Source: Paguma larvata
Taxonomy: Eukaryota > Chordata > Mammalia > Carnivora > Viverridae
Assembly (NCBI GenBank): GCA_030068075.1
Contig: CM057831.1
Location: 8,941,464-9,005,463, forward strand
Length of the DNA stretch: 64,000 nucleotides
Direction of reading: 5' to 3'
Part shown: positions 43,100 through 54,436 of the stretch, one piece after another
How positions within the stretch are numbered: position 1 is the stretch's first letter
How the letters are laid out: the number at the start of each line of letters is the position of its first letter
Notes under the pieces: generated by a model
Seen by the model: the letters and a program-made list of their open reading frames with translations, nothing else
Databases searched by the model: none
Told to the model about the DNA's origin: nothing
Program-made: the position numbers and the translations under genes

Positions 43100-44090
43100 G
43101 GTATCCGACGCGTACAGGAGGAGGCTTGGGGGTGTGTTACTTGGAGCGGCATTACTGCGATGACGAGTAGACCCCATAATGGCTGGAACTCAGACCTTCC
43201 CTGTTCGCTCCTGCGGCAGGACAAAAGCAGTACTCCTGGTTGGTGAAAGACACTCCCCTCTGCTCTTCATGTCTCTTAAAGACAGGATGACAGCAGCTCT
43301 GCCACCTTCAACGGGCATCGTCCGAGGCCTCCCCGCGGGGCACCAATCATCGTCGGCCAAAGGGAAAAGCGCAAGGAGGGTGTGGGGAGTTTTCATGGGC
43401 CAGGCATGGGAGTAGCACAGACCACCTCCACGCACATGCCAAAGGCCGGACCTCAATACAGGCCACACCTAACTGCAAGGGAAAAGCAGAGTCCCCAGAG
43501 GTCATATATCTGGTGAGGAGCCAGCAATGGTCATAGTGGCCAATGGACGATCTTTGCCCACCATGTTCTCTCTCCTTGGAGTGCCTCTCCCGGCCCACCT
43601 TCCCCTCTTCTACACAGCCAACTCTGTGACTTCATGAACAAGGGCAGAGACCAACGGTAACGTCCTTTTTTCTTCTTGTACACATAAGCCCCTTCCATTC
43701 TCCAAAGGCCTATCAACATAATTGTCACGAATAACATGACTTGCACTAGCGATCCCGGGGGAAGGGAGGAGGCCTTTGATCACCGGGGGCCTATCTGGAC
43801 AGGCAGCGAACAACAGCAGAAAGCACGACATCAAGAGGGACTCCAGAATCGAGGAGAGACAGGAAATCAGAAGCACAAGGAACCAGCAGGGCGTAAGGCC
43901 ACCTAGAGAATTCTCAAAACCACTGGGCAGAGTGACTCTCCAGAGCTGTGTGGGATGTTGACTCAGATGACTGTGTTTAGAAATTAAGCAAAAGGTGAGG
44001 TCTATTAATAAAATCTGGAGGAAACCCGGAGAAAAGAGTGAAGGGCACGAGACAGCGCCCCGCAAATGGTTCATCAGATCGAAGAGTAAC
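43100..44090. other. Unique sequence, no gene recognised
   Basis: The 189-codon minus frame across 43610-44179 has no recognisable domain and overlaps the MIR that follows. Confidence 0.4.
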
Positions 44091-44094
44091 AGAC

Positions 44095-44275
44095 GCGACG
44101 TAGCATTACATCCCGGGTGTCTGCTTCTCAGCCACCCTGTTACGTAGGAATCGTTATGTCCAACTGACAGATGAGACAATCATTTCAAAGGAAGCCTCAC
44201 AGCCCATGAACAGGGGGGCTGGAAGCAAACTCAGGCATGGTCTTAACCGCTGTACTCCACTGCCTGAGAAAACAG
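44095..44275 (-). repeat. MIR SINE fragment
   Basis: CCACCCTGTTACGTAGGAAT, CCAACTGACAGATGAGACAA, GCCTCACAGCCCATGAACAG and TCTTAACCGCTGTACTCCAC follow antisense MIR. Confidence 0.8.
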
Positions 44276-44279
44276 GAGA

Positions 44280-45120
44280 CGAGCAAGAGGACAGAATTTA
44301 CTAGAAGCTTGGGATGGAAGTGCATGGGCAGGAGACGCAATTGTGAAGAGGAAGCCAGGCAACTTTCTGGAGACAGAGCAGCAGGGCAAGGAGGGCAAGA
44401 GGGGCCCCCTGGCTCCCAAGGGAGGGAGGGAGGCTGGGGATCCCAGCTTGGCAGCCCCCAGAGGGAAAGAGGAGAAGCCCGCTCACCCAGACGGTGGCTG
44501 CTCCTCTCTGCTGGGACAGAAGGAAGGGCGTTCTTGGCACTGCGCGACGTGCTAAGCCTCAGGGGAGAAAAACCAGGGAGCTGGTGAGAGCAGCCCCCTA
44601 AGGTGCCTCGGGCGTGACGCGGCGCTTTCCAGCAGGGAGCGACACCAGGAGGAAGGGAATCAGGACCAGATGGAGTTAGTGTTCCAGCAAGTGCATGCGG
44701 TTTTAGACACGAAGGAGAAACGTGGCTGGAGGCCAAAGCCCGTTCTCAGGGTTCCACAAACCTGCAGGCCCTGGGGAATCAAGCAGACACCGGCGGGGAG
44801 CGTCTCAGAGATCAGCCCGCCCGGCTGCTCCTCCTATGGGGGCGAAACTGAGACCTGGAGAGAACAGGTCTGCACAGGGGTCGGGCCGTATCCCACATAC
44901 CCACCCCTCCATCATCCCCGAGACCGAGATGTCACGTAGGCAGCAGGTGCAGGGAGGGCCGCCTTCTCACGCCCCCCTCTGCACCAATTCTGCGGAGCAC
45001 CACTAAGCAGAAGGTGCTAGAGCCTTGGGGGCTGCTGAGGGCAGGTGGTTTCTGCAGACATCTCTTCATCCTCCCCCTGCCCACGCCTTCCACGGAAGGT
45101 CCCTCCTCCGGGGTCTCTAG
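44280..45120. other. GC-rich unique sequence, nothing recognised
   Basis: Overlapping frames on both strands have no recognisable domain. Confidence 0.4.
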
Positions 45121-45124
45121 GTGC

Positions 45125-45235
45125 TTCAGTGGCTGTGTGACCTTGGCAAGGCACTTTGCCTCTCTGACCCCATTTGCTTATCCCGGGAAAGGATGCTATA
45201 GGGCAAGAAAAGCGTTGAGTCCCGTGCTTTTCCGG
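45125..45235 (+). repeat. MIR SINE fragment
   Basis: GGCTGTGTGACCTTGGCAAG, CACTTTGCCTCTCTGACCCC and CATTTGCTTATCCCGGGAAA are in MIR sense order. Confidence 0.8.
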
Positions 45236-45409
45236 CTGAGGCTTTGCACCATTTGCCAAGCCTTCTCACTGTGCCCTTAAGGGCTACAAGGTCAGGATAA
45301 CGGCGGAGGTTGGGAAAAGGCAACCAAGATTGTCACAGAGAATACGCAGACCCTCTCCTGCCACTGGGGTTAGGGGAAGAGGGAAGGGCAACCAAGGCCC
45401 CCAAATCAT

Positions 45410-46310
45410 GGGTCTAAATACTTAAAAGGTACAATTAATATAACAAACTGATAAAACATGCTTACCCCCCCCCCCGCCTTGACAAATACACCTTCGCGAT
45501 GACAAAAATGAAAAATACAAATGTAAAACCACAGATTTCTGTTTTCATGCCTGAAAGTTGGCAACTCTCAAAGAGAGATGAATTTCATCATTATTGCACA
45601 TGTTTGGGTGCTGACAACGTTTGGATGAGTAATAAAACAAAGATAAAATAATTCAAAAACTATTGTGTATTTACTCCAAAATTATTTTTCTTGCCTTTAT
45701 TTAAAAGGTCCCTAATTATGTTGTCATAATCGAGACGTTTACATAATTTGTGTTCTGTTGAGATTAATGCCAACTTAGACATCTCTTGAGGTACTGTAGT
45801 TCTTAGATAGTTTTCTTGGTTAATTTCAATTTGAAGAAACTTCTCTGTAGAGGCAGGATAAATTAATTAAATTAATACAATTCTTAAAGCCCCACATCTA
45901 TGTATTCGGAAATAAGCAGGAAATTTTACTTATTTTCAAACATTATAATATGGTCACGTATGATAAATTATCGCTTCAGGAAAAAATATAAAAGAGTTGA
46001 TTTCCATCCCGTTTCTCACGGGACAGAGGAACGTAGAGATTCCGTATGAATCTCTGCATGTTACATCTAGACCTACAGAGAGACAAAGTTAAGAGAGATG
46101 GGAGTTAATACTGCAAAGTGTTTCTGATTTTTTTTTTACATGCAACTCTTGGAAATACCACACTAATTAATGAATACCTCCATGAATCTGAATTTGAACG
46201 CAAAGAAAACAAGCAAATGGATGCTCGGCACTGTGGACACTTCATTATGAAAGAATCTATTTCACCGTGCTATCTGAGAAGAAGGATTTGACAAGTTAAT
46301 TAATTGGTCT
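45410..46310. promoter_or_regulatory. AT-rich block rich in homeodomain-like motifs
   Basis: A C run of 12-13 lies near 45465-45477. Beyond it the sequence is AT-rich, with many TAAT/ATTA words (AGGATAAATTAATTAAATTA near 45855, CCCTAATTATGTTGTCATAA near 45710, ACACTAATTAATGAATACC near 46160). No repeat family was recognised with confidence. It could be an old unrecognised transposon or a conserved regulatory block. Confidence 0.3.
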
Positions 46311-46314
46311 TCTA

Positions 46315-47957
46315 CCTAAGCACTTCCGCAGCTTCAGTCCTAGTTTGCCCACCACCCACCCCAAAGCACTGTCTCCCGGAAGCGGGCAGCGGCACAATCC
46401 ACCACCTTCAGAGCAACCTAACTCAGCCACCTTCTGTGTCAAGAACAGAGGGCGAAAGACCAGGAGAAAGACCTCCCTGGGCCACGATCTGCGATCGCCC
46501 TGAGAGTGGACGTTGAGGGTTACGGGTCCTTCCAAACCAACGCTAAGCACTGGAACCTGCTAACGGCGGCACCCGAGTGTTTTTCACAAATAGGTTTATT
46601 AGTGTGGGGGGCTTACAGAGGCGTTGGGGCTTCTCAAGTGTAGGAGAAATCCTCCCCTTGCCCAGAGAAGAGGGTTGCTGGAACTTTCGAGCAGGGAGGG
46701 ATGAGGCTAAGAGGCTGCCTGACGCTGCCCAGGGGCAAGGACCTCTGCAATCATTCTGGCTTCTAAGAGCACACGCTAGCCATGCCCTATCCACTCCTGC
46801 CCTGTCTCACCAGACCACTCAGGCTTCCCTGCCACGTGCTCGCCCCCGCTCAGTGACTTCGCTCTTGGGGTTACATCTGCCTGACATGTCTTTCCCCCTT
46901 CTCTTTGTTTAACTGGCTATGTAAGTGGTTTATTAAACAGTTTATATCCAGGGGGGCATAAATACAAAATATTTTTTTTTCCAGCCATACCCTCCATCGC
47001 ATTCTCTGGATTGTCTTATTAACAGATACCTAACTTTCCGGTCCCGTTCCTGGGTCTGGATCTCGTGGTGCTGAGGACAGGGAGGGTGGTTAGCAATGAT
47101 GGCTGGGGTCACTGTGCCGACCTGGCAGCCTGACCCCGTGGGGAAGGACTTGGTCTCTAATGGTTCAGTTTGGTTCCACCCCCTGCGGGTGGCTTTGCCC
47201 GTGTGCAGGTATACATGGCGGTCTTAGATTAGTGTTGGCTTTACCTGTTCCCCCAGTGCTGAGGATCACGTGGGGAAGGGCAGCCATGGCTACCTTGGGC
47301 CCCTGCCAGTGGTCCGCCCCCCGGAGAAGGCCATCGCTTCATGCAGCAGACAGGCCCACAGCAACTGCCCCTCCTCCAGACACCTTGCCCTTTCACACCC
47401 ACGAGGCCTTCTGGGTTTTCTTCGGTCCTCTCTGAGAGCTGGGGGGACTCAGGATGGAGGAGAGACTCCCCCTTTCCTTCCCAGATTCACAACACTCCGG
47501 TTCCTTCTGGCCTTGGCCCAAGCCGCCCTAGGCTTCGACTCCTGTGCTCCTCCCTCCCCATTTCCTGGCTCCCGCTTCAGAAACCTCAGGAAAGAAGCAA
47601 GCAGAGGACACAAGTCAAACCTCTGCAAGAACCCCTCGCTGTCCCCATCTCCAGTCAAAGCCCGGACGTATCGGCTTTGTCCTCTGTGTGTCACCTCTCC
47701 TCCTACGGGCCCTCCCAACCTCCCTGAAAAATTCCCTCAGAGCCCCTCTTGCCTGGCTTTGCGGGGAGAGAGAGAGAATTCTAAACAGTCTCCACAAAAT
47801 CAGCGGTCGGCCCCTCTCCCTTCCTCCACAGACCGGGACGTTGGACACTAGGGTGCGCTTGTGGGGCAGGGGGGTGACAGGGCCTGATCTACTTCTTAAT
47901 AAGCCCCAGTTGTTGGCGTCTCTCTTTAGCACGTGGGTCTCTTACCCTTTCTTTGCA
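46315..47957. other. Unique sequence, no gene recognised
   Basis: Long frames at 47270-47851 and 47544-48410 overlap each other, have no domain, and the second runs into the inverted repeat. They are not supported as genes. Confidence 0.4.
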
Positions 47958-48112
47958 GTTCATCCATCTCATTCCCTTCCTTCAACCAGCCGGCGGTGTG
48001 TGCCTGTGAGGTGCCAGGCCCAGGGGTGTGTCCTGGGGGGACAGAGATGCCTGAGCCCACTCCTTGCCCGTTGGGGACGCACAGTCATGCCGGAGAAAAC
48101 AGCTGCAAACAG
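47958..48112 (-). repeat. Left arm of a 155-bp inverted repeat (L2-like)
   Basis: From GTTCATCCATCTCATTCCC to AGCTGCAAACAG this arm pairs with 48280-48434 in reverse complement. By hand alignment 144 of 155 bases match with no gaps. The content (GTGCCTGTGAGGTGCCAGGC, a 'gggacagagatgcctgag' section) looks like an antisense L2 3' end. A 167-bp spacer separates the arms. Confidence 0.95.
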
Positions 48113-48279
48113 TGACTTCGCTGTGAGCCCAGCCCCCTCACGCACTTGGCCCCTCACGTGGGAGGTCTGTCAGATCCCGGCCCTCCGTGGAGTCTGCCCC
48201 AGCCTCCCAAGCTGCCCGCCTCTCCTCCAGGCTCCCAGAGTGGCTTGGATTCATTTCTGGCCTCCTGTGGTGCCCTTCG

Positions 48280-48434
48280 CTGTTTGCAATTGCTTTCTCT
48301 GGCATGACTGTGCGTCCCCAACGGGCAGGGAGTGGGCTCAGGCATCTCTGTCCCCCCAGGACACACCCCTGGGCCTGGCACCTCACAGGCACGCACCGCC
48401 GGTTTGTTGAAGGAAGCAAATGCGATGGATGAAC
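48280..48434 (+). repeat. Right arm of a 155-bp inverted repeat (L2-like)
   Basis: The arm runs from CTGTTTGCAATTGC to GATGGATGAAC and is the reverse complement of 47958-48112 with 11 substitutions and no gaps. Differences cluster near both ends of the arm; the middle 56 or so bases (48324-48384 region) are nearly identical. Confidence 0.95.
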
Positions 48435-48589
48435 TTAATTAGGGAAGAACGAATGAGTCAGTTATTGAGTAAAGGCAGGAACTAATCAGCAAGTGAGCGA
48501 CCGAAGGAAGGAATGAATTACCGCCGGCCTTTCCTTGGCCCCCTTCCTGTCGTCCAGCCTCCCCGGGGAGCAGCCGGCCCTCGGCTCAT

Positions 48590-48770
48590 CAGATTCCAGG
48601 AGAGCAGTCTGCCCCGCCCCTGGTAATGGAACTGTTAGCTCAGGAGGCAACAGCCTCACCGTGTAAAATCACTGTCTATTCTAGTCAAATTAACTAGGTA
48701 ATACTCTGCATTAGTGTAAAATTCTCCATCAAACCATGAAGACTGCCATTTAAGACACTCAAGGCCCGAG
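48590..48770. promoter_or_regulatory. Possible conserved noncoding block
   Basis: Repeat-free section with GTCAAATTAACTAGGTAATA, CTGCATTAGTGTAAAATTC and 'ccatgaagactgccattta'. Function is not shown. Confidence 0.25.
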
Positions 48771-49204
48771 GAGGGGAGGAGAGGGCAGAGAAAGCAGGAA
48801 GCAGCACTTTTTCCTGAAAAGCAAGGGTTGTGAGGCCTCCCAGCCTCCAGGGATTGTTCGGAGCCTGCGCCTCATGCTGCTGGCCGAGGCTCCGCTCCCC
48901 GGCCTTCTGAGTGACTCCTCTGGTCTTACTTCGGGGCTCACTGCGCCCATACCAAGCCCTTCCTTTGGGGAGGGATGAGGCCGAGGGCGTCAGAGGGAAG
49001 GACAAGATGAAAGCTCCCCAGCACAAACAGGCCATGCCACCTGCTGGCGCCCCCTGCTGTACAAAAAAGCCACTGGAGAGCATGGTTCATTCCTAGAACC
49101 CCAAAGGTCCAGCCACCCTATGCTCCCAGTGGTGCCTAGGGGTCCCCCTAGCGGCCCCACGATTGAACTGAACACTGACCACTCCCGAGCCCGGCTAGAT
49201 ACGA
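48771..49204. other. GC-rich unique sequence, nothing recognised
   Basis: No exon or repeat family could be supported. Confidence 0.4.
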
Positions 49205-49310
49205 AGGGGAGCATCTTGAACATTTATTGGGCACCTTCCGCAGCCGGGTGCGAGGCAGTGGAGAAGAGAGCTTCTTTGGGGATCACAGACCTAGATCTGA
49301 GGTAGCCCGT
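49205..49310 (-). repeat. L2 LINE 3'-end fragment
   Basis: TTGAACATTTATTGGGCACC, CGCAGCCGGGTGCGAGGCAG and a 'gggatcacagacctag' section follow antisense L2. Confidence 0.55.
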
Positions 49311-49314
49311 GAGC

Positions 49315-50045
49315 TTCGGAGATGGGACTAGGCTCCCTTTACCTTTCTGGCACCCTCAATTAGCACCCAAGTGGTGCTTGGCAAATGCTCCCACAGACAC
49401 TTGCATTCGGGAATAAAAAGCGAACGAACAGAGCCAGTGATACAAGGCACCCATACAGACACCCATCAAACTGGCAGCCACTCATCCCAACCCCTCGGGG
49501 CTTGGTCCTGGAGCCCCCCGCAGGAGGCGGGGGGAAGAGGCAGCTTCCCAGGGGAGTGTTCCACGCTGAGGTAGCAAGCTGGCTGCTGTGCCCTGGGGAA
49601 CCAGCTCCCTGCATAAACGCACAGAGAGACAGATAGATCTTATTAAGCATACAACATTCGGGGGCCTCATTTGGAAAAGACATGGATTCTAAATGGCTGT
49701 TTGCCATTGACAAGCCACGGCGCCAAGGCAGACAGCTCTGGATTCTCCAGCTCGTGTCCCTCCCCCCCCACGCCTCCATCCCCTGCGTGGGCACACACAT
49801 GCACCCCAGAGCCCCTCTGCTCTAGCCCTGTGCCAGAGCTGATACTGCATTCCGGGCCGCGGACTCGCTTGGCAGAGACCAGATGCCGGCACATCCCTCC
49901 CCGTCCCCTGGGGACCTCAGGCCCAGCTGTAGCAGCCAGGCAGCCTTGGGACCCTGCAGTCCCCACTAGCCCCCACCCCCAGAGCCCATGAGCACAGCCC
50001 CCATCTCCCCGTCCCCTCTCCCACCCCACCCTCTCTTCTTACTGC
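49315..50045. other. GC-rich unique sequence, nothing recognised
   Basis: Overlapping frames on both strands have no recognisable domain. Confidence 0.4.
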
Positions 50046-50049
50046 TTAT

Positions 50050-50200
50050 GCCTGTGTGGGCAGGAGGCAAAGCAATGCGAATACATTAACATTTCCTTAA
50101 TTCTATCTGCACCTCCAAAACTCTGAGTCACAACTGGGTGGGTTTTCGTGCCTCGTGAACTGTCAGCCTCATTCAGAAATGCCACTTTCTAATTTGCTCC
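50050..50200. promoter_or_regulatory. Possible conserved noncoding block
   Basis: Repeat-free section with GCGAATACATTAACATTTCC, TTAATTCTATCTGCACC and CCACTTTCTAATTTGCTCC. Function is not shown. Confidence 0.2.
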
Positions 50201-50329
50201 CGGATCAGCAAGAGGACAAGGGGTGGGGCCCACGGGGTGGGAGGTGGCACCTCCGACCCGTGCTGATTCTTGCCCAGGGATGAGGAGGTCAGGTCACGGG
50301 CAGCTCCAGAGAGAAGCCGTACAGGATTC

Positions 50330-50540
50330 TACCCAGAACCCTACGGACAGTACCTTGCCTCTGCAGAGCAGTTTTTATATTTCACAAAAGTGCACTCTAC
50401 ATTACTTTGTCGTCTGTACACCCATTGCACATACGTGGAAACTGAGGCACGATGATTTGAAACGCTTGGCCCGGATACCACACAGCTAGTACTGATCGAG
50501 TCAAGACTCAGATCTTACCTTCTGACTCCAAGTCCCCGCA
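50330..50540 (-). repeat. MIR SINE
   Basis: 'acacccattgcacatacg', TGGAAACTGAGGCACGATG and CACACAGCTAGTACTGATCG with AGACTCAGATCTTACC follow antisense MIR. Confidence 0.82.
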
Positions 50541-50544
50541 CCTG

Positions 50545-50880
50545 CTGGGGAAACTGCAGGCAAAGCCACGTGCCCCTCGGGGCTGGAGGATTAAGGTTTG
50601 CTTGACCCTGTAGCAGCCGTCTGGTGCCGGGAAACTTAGGCATACCTTCTCGGCTAGAAGTGTTTCCAGGGAAGTGGGTCTAGGTGTCTGAGGCACACAT
50701 TCTCCAGTTGTCCACATCGCCCCCACCGGCCCGTTCACACATGCTCATTCCCTGCCTGGCTCTAGAATTCACACGAGCTTTCTGCACCTGAGGACAGTTC
50801 CGCATTTACCTAGAGAAGGGGGGGCACCAACGGAGCGTGACCTCGGGGATGTTGGATGGCCCCCAACACTCTGAAATGCC
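50545..50880. other. Unique sequence, nothing recognised
   Basis: No exon or repeat family could be supported. Confidence 0.4.
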
Positions 50881-50884
50881 TGGC

Positions 50885-51030
50885 TGCTAACATGTATTAA
50901 ATTCTATGTTCAAGGCCGTCTGTTGGGCACTGGGTGGATAGAAAGATGATTAAGTGTGGCCCTTCCCCTCCAGCAATGTAGTCGGTCACAGAAAACAGAC
51001 ACAATAATTATATCATAAGCCAGTGGTGTG
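50885..51030 (-). repeat. L2 LINE 3'-end fragment
   Basis: GTCTGTTGGGCACTGGGTGG, GTGGCCCTTCCCCTCCAGC and CAGACACAATAATTATATC follow antisense L2. Confidence 0.7.
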
Positions 51031-51660
51031 GGTGCAAAGATGCCGTGGAAAGATGGCCGCCTAGGGGAGCGGTGCCAGGATGATGAAGGGGGTGAATGTG
51101 CAGGAGGGAAGGTGGGAAGGCACTCAAACCAAAGGACTTTGTCCTCTGATGCCTCGGAGGTATCACCACTCCTGATGGCTTATGACCCTGCTCCAGCCAC
51201 TCAGCCGCTCCCTACCCGGAGGTGCCTGGGCTTCTGGGGTCAGGAGTCAAGGCGTCGCCTTGCCAGCTCAAGCATTTGACTACAGTGGCTGTGCTCGATT
51301 GAGCGTCTGTGCTCTCTGGCTTAGCACCAGGGAAACTCAGAGAGAAGCTACCAGATTCTTCCATGAGTCAGTCCGCTTGAACACAAGGAATGCTGGGACT
51401 TTGGTACCAAGGCCTGGTGGGAAAGGAGGAGGAGCCCAATCCAGTGTGGCCCAGACGACAGAAACTCATGGGGTCCATGGGGTTCTCAGAAATCCGAGAG
51501 AGTGGAGAAAGCATAGACTTTTCTTGAGCCTGGGCTGATATCCAGTGTCCCCAACCCGGTGGAGAGATATTTTAGAAGTAATGCATTCTAAACAAGAAAA
51601 AAATTAAATCTTGCAGAGCATGTGCTTGATTAAATCAGAGTGCATTCGTATGTATCCGCG
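51031..51660. other. Unique sequence, nothing recognised
   Basis: No exon or repeat family could be supported. Confidence 0.4.
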
Positions 51661-51667
51661 GAATAAT

Positions 51668-51811
51668 ACTCATTCATTTATTCACTGGCCATTCATTCAC
51701 TTCACAGATACTAAAACTCATTCATTTATTTGTTGGCCATTCATTCACTTCACAGATACTAAAACTCATTCATTTATTTGTTGGCCATTCATTCATTTCA
51801 CAGATACTAAG
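51668..51811. repeat. 48-bp tandem repeat, three copies
   Basis: Copies start at 51668, 51716 and 51764 (ACTCATTCATTTATT...). The unit ends in TTCACTTCACAGATACTAAA. The first copy differs most; the last two are almost identical. As 48 is divisible by three, an open frame shows a 16-residue repeat, with no evidence of coding. Confidence 0.95.
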
Positions 51812-52515
51812 CCCTGATTACAGAAGCTAGGCCCTGTACCTCTCGTTCTTACTTACTGCACCACTGAGAGTACTCTTGAATGGTAAAGGAAAAGGTGGTG
51901 ACCACCGGGTATTGTGTATAACTCGGGCACGCCACACAAGTTGCCGTATGCACCCAGCAGCTGTGCGTATGATGGTGAACCAGAGTTGAGAAACCTAGTT
52001 CTAAAGGGTGGCTAGACACTTCCTGCACCAGCCCACATTGTCCCTTGGCTATCGGCCTCTGGCCCCCTTGATGAGGGTCCAGGCCCAGAACCTGCTGCAT
52101 AACTGATGTCAACAAGCTCATGGTCATTCAAAGCATGCTCCCTCCACTGACCCCTGTGGGTTCCTAACTTTGTCTTCAAAAACCTCACACGCACACACAC
52201 CACCTCATCAGCACAACACGTTCCAGAGTCCCAGAGCTGTTTCCCGCTCCTGTTCTTTGTCCCAAGACAGGCAATGCTCTCCTTCCCACTTCTACCCATC
52301 ACATCCTCTTCTAGAGAGGAGCTGATGGGCTAAATTCTCCGGGTAGACAAGTGCCCGTCACAGCCCAGAGTGCCCTAATCGGAGCCCCTTCGGGTGAAAA
52401 GCCAGGCTGCCTTAGATCTACCAAGACGGTATTCGAGCACTTTAGAACACGCTGGAAGGAAATTTAGGGCTCCTCTGGTTTCGCAGCTTCAGGAGGCAGG
52501 AGGACGCCCAACTGG
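51812..52515. other. Unique sequence, nothing recognised
   Basis: No exon or repeat family could be supported. Confidence 0.4.
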
Positions 52516-52519
52516 TTAA

Positions 52520-53025
52520 TGATCGTACTGGTTATCACTTCATAACAAATCACCCCAAAACGTAGTGCCTAAAAGCAATAATCATTTATCTAACTCACAA
52601 TTCTGCGGACTGGAAATTTAGGCTGGGCTCAGCTGGTGGGATCTCTTGCAGGCAGGCCAGTGAGGTGGCTCTGCTTCTAGGGACTGACTGTCGACTGGGC
52701 AACTGGAGACGATGGGGTCATGGGTCTCTCCCCATCTCACCCAGCCAGCTGGTCTGGGTGACAGCAGAGTTCCAAGAGAGTCAACAGAGAGGCAGGCAAG
52801 CCTTCAGAGGACTAGGCTTGGAACTAGCATGTCAATACTCCGGCTGCACGCTATTGGCCTAAGCAAGTCATAGGACAGCCCAGATTCAAGGGGGGTGGCA
52901 ATAGACCCCACTTCTTAATGAGAAGAGCTGTAGGGTCACACGGCAAAGGGAGGGGACAGAGAGAGGCATGAAGCATTAGGATCACTTTTGCCATCTTGAG
53001 CCAGGATGGGAATCCAAGTCTCTTG
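52520..53025 (+). mobile_element. Old interspersed repeat, LTR-like, family not fixed
   Basis: It opens with CACTTCATAACAAATCACCC, CAAAACGTAGTGCCTAAAAG and CTCACAATTCTGCGGACTGG. Later come ATTGGCCTAAGCAAGTCATA and GGACAGCCCAGATTCAAGGG, and a final ATCACTTTTGCCATCTTG. This order matches a widespread mammalian repeat that I recall but cannot name with certainty. Confidence 0.55.
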
Positions 53026-53029
53026 ACTC

Positions 53030-53640
53030 TGTGTTAAAGGTAGAGCACCCACTTCTGATTCAGTCCGCCCAAATCTTACCCGCAGTCCATTCTAGTCTCC
53101 TCCTCTGCAATTCAGAAAAATCTGTGCTAGAAGGAAAAAAAACTCAGCATAGGACACTGGGTTAAGTGCTTCTGTGTCTTTGGTGTTGGGTCAGGAGAAA
53201 GAGTAGGAGCCGGGCTTCTGTCTATCTGTGCCAGCATCCCCCCAGCACCCCTCTCAGCTTTGACTCCCACCCCCTCCAGGACAGAGGCCAGAATTCCTCC
53301 CTCTGTCCCCTCAACAAAGCCTCCGATTCTAGATTCCTTTTTTTTCTTTTTTTTCCCAACTATCCCATATTACTGTAGGCTCCCTACCGCTCCACAGCCC
53401 TGGAAGGGGGGATGGCGGCCAATTTTCCAACATCGAACAAGCTAGCCCCTGGAGTCACTCTTGAAACACCACCAATGTGTTATGCCAACTTCTTTTCTGG
53501 GGGAGAACAAAAGCTATTTTTCCTCTCTTTTCTTCCCCTGATGGAGAGAACCAAGACCCCTTTTTGAATTCAACTTTCTCTTCGCTGGCATAAAAAAAAA
53601 ATTTTTTTTTGAAAACAAATCTGTCAAAATTCCCACCCTG
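53030..53640. other. Unique sequence with T and A runs, no gene recognised
   Basis: T-rich runs lie near 53338-53355, and an A9/T9 pair near 53591-53610. No exon was recognised. Confidence 0.4.
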
Positions 53641-53649
53641 CCTTCCCAG

Positions 53650-54360
53650 TTACATTTTTTAATTCAGTTGGCGCCATGCGGGGGAGTCTTCTATTAATAG
53701 GTATACCAGGAGGCTTAGCAACTCAGGCAGAAGAGCACCTATAGGAAGGCTGCGGAGGGCTGACGCCGGAACAGTGAGCAGGAATCAAACCGATCTTAAT
53801 TAGGAAAACATGACTTCCCTATTAACGTCCCTGTCCGTGTGATGCTGCCGCTAGGAAAAAAAAAAAAATGCCAAGGAGCTTATTTGTTTTGCAATTACGG
53901 ATGAAATAAAAAATTACTTGGTCTAATTGGACCTCTTTTACTAAAAGAAGCGTGTAAAGTAACCCCGGTTTCATTAGCAACTCAAAATGCACTGCTCCGC
54001 GTGCTACATATGTTTAAGTGAAATGTGGAGGGTCAATTTGCTATGTAAATTTCCACAAATTTGGCTAAACTAAAACGATTAACCTAATGTGTATGCAAAT
54101 TAACTTAATTGATAACGACTTTTCTCCAGGAACTTTAAGGGGGGGGGGAATATATTCCGATTGTAACAATCCTCCAAAGTGCTCTGTCACCCAGTAACGA
54201 AATGATATCTTGACAAATTAAAGAAAATATAATGAAATCAGATTAATTAATGCCAAGGCCAATTAGCACATGCAAAGAAACAAATCTCACTAACAGACAA
54301 ATCCAGCAATAATTTGAATGAGATTTTTGAAAGCTTTCCCTATTTGTCAATTTGTGCGCG
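53650..54360. promoter_or_regulatory. AT-rich possible enhancer or ultraconserved-like block
   Basis: About 700 bp free of recognised repeats and dense in homeodomain-type words: ATCTTAATTAGG, GCAATTACGG, GTCTAATTGG, CGATTAACCTAATG and TTAACTTAATTGATAACG. A perfect POU octamer ATGCAAAT lies at 54093-54100, directly before TAACTTAATT. AGATTAATTAATGCC and GCCAATTAGCAC follow near 54240-54268. The texture fits long-range developmental enhancers. It is an inference from composition and motifs. Confidence 0.45.
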
Positions 54361-54399
54361 TGTGTGACTGCGTGCATGTGTGTGTGTGTGTGTGTGTAT
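54357..54399. repeat. (TG)n microsatellite
   Basis: An imperfect TG start (GCGCGTGTGTGACTGCGTGC) leads into about eleven pure TG units at 54377-54398. Confidence 0.92.
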
Positions 54400-54436
54400 T
54401 TAATTCTATCTTTGAAATGTTCTCTTTTGTTTAGGA

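Noticed and set aside
47544..48410. 288-codon + frame
   Set aside because: Its 3' half translates the inverted repeat arms, and the mirror minus frame at 48138-48419 shows the same peptide. It is repeat-derived.
51611..51817. 68-codon frame with a perfect 16-residue repeat
   Set aside because: It is explained by the 48-bp tandem repeat, because 48 is divisible by three.
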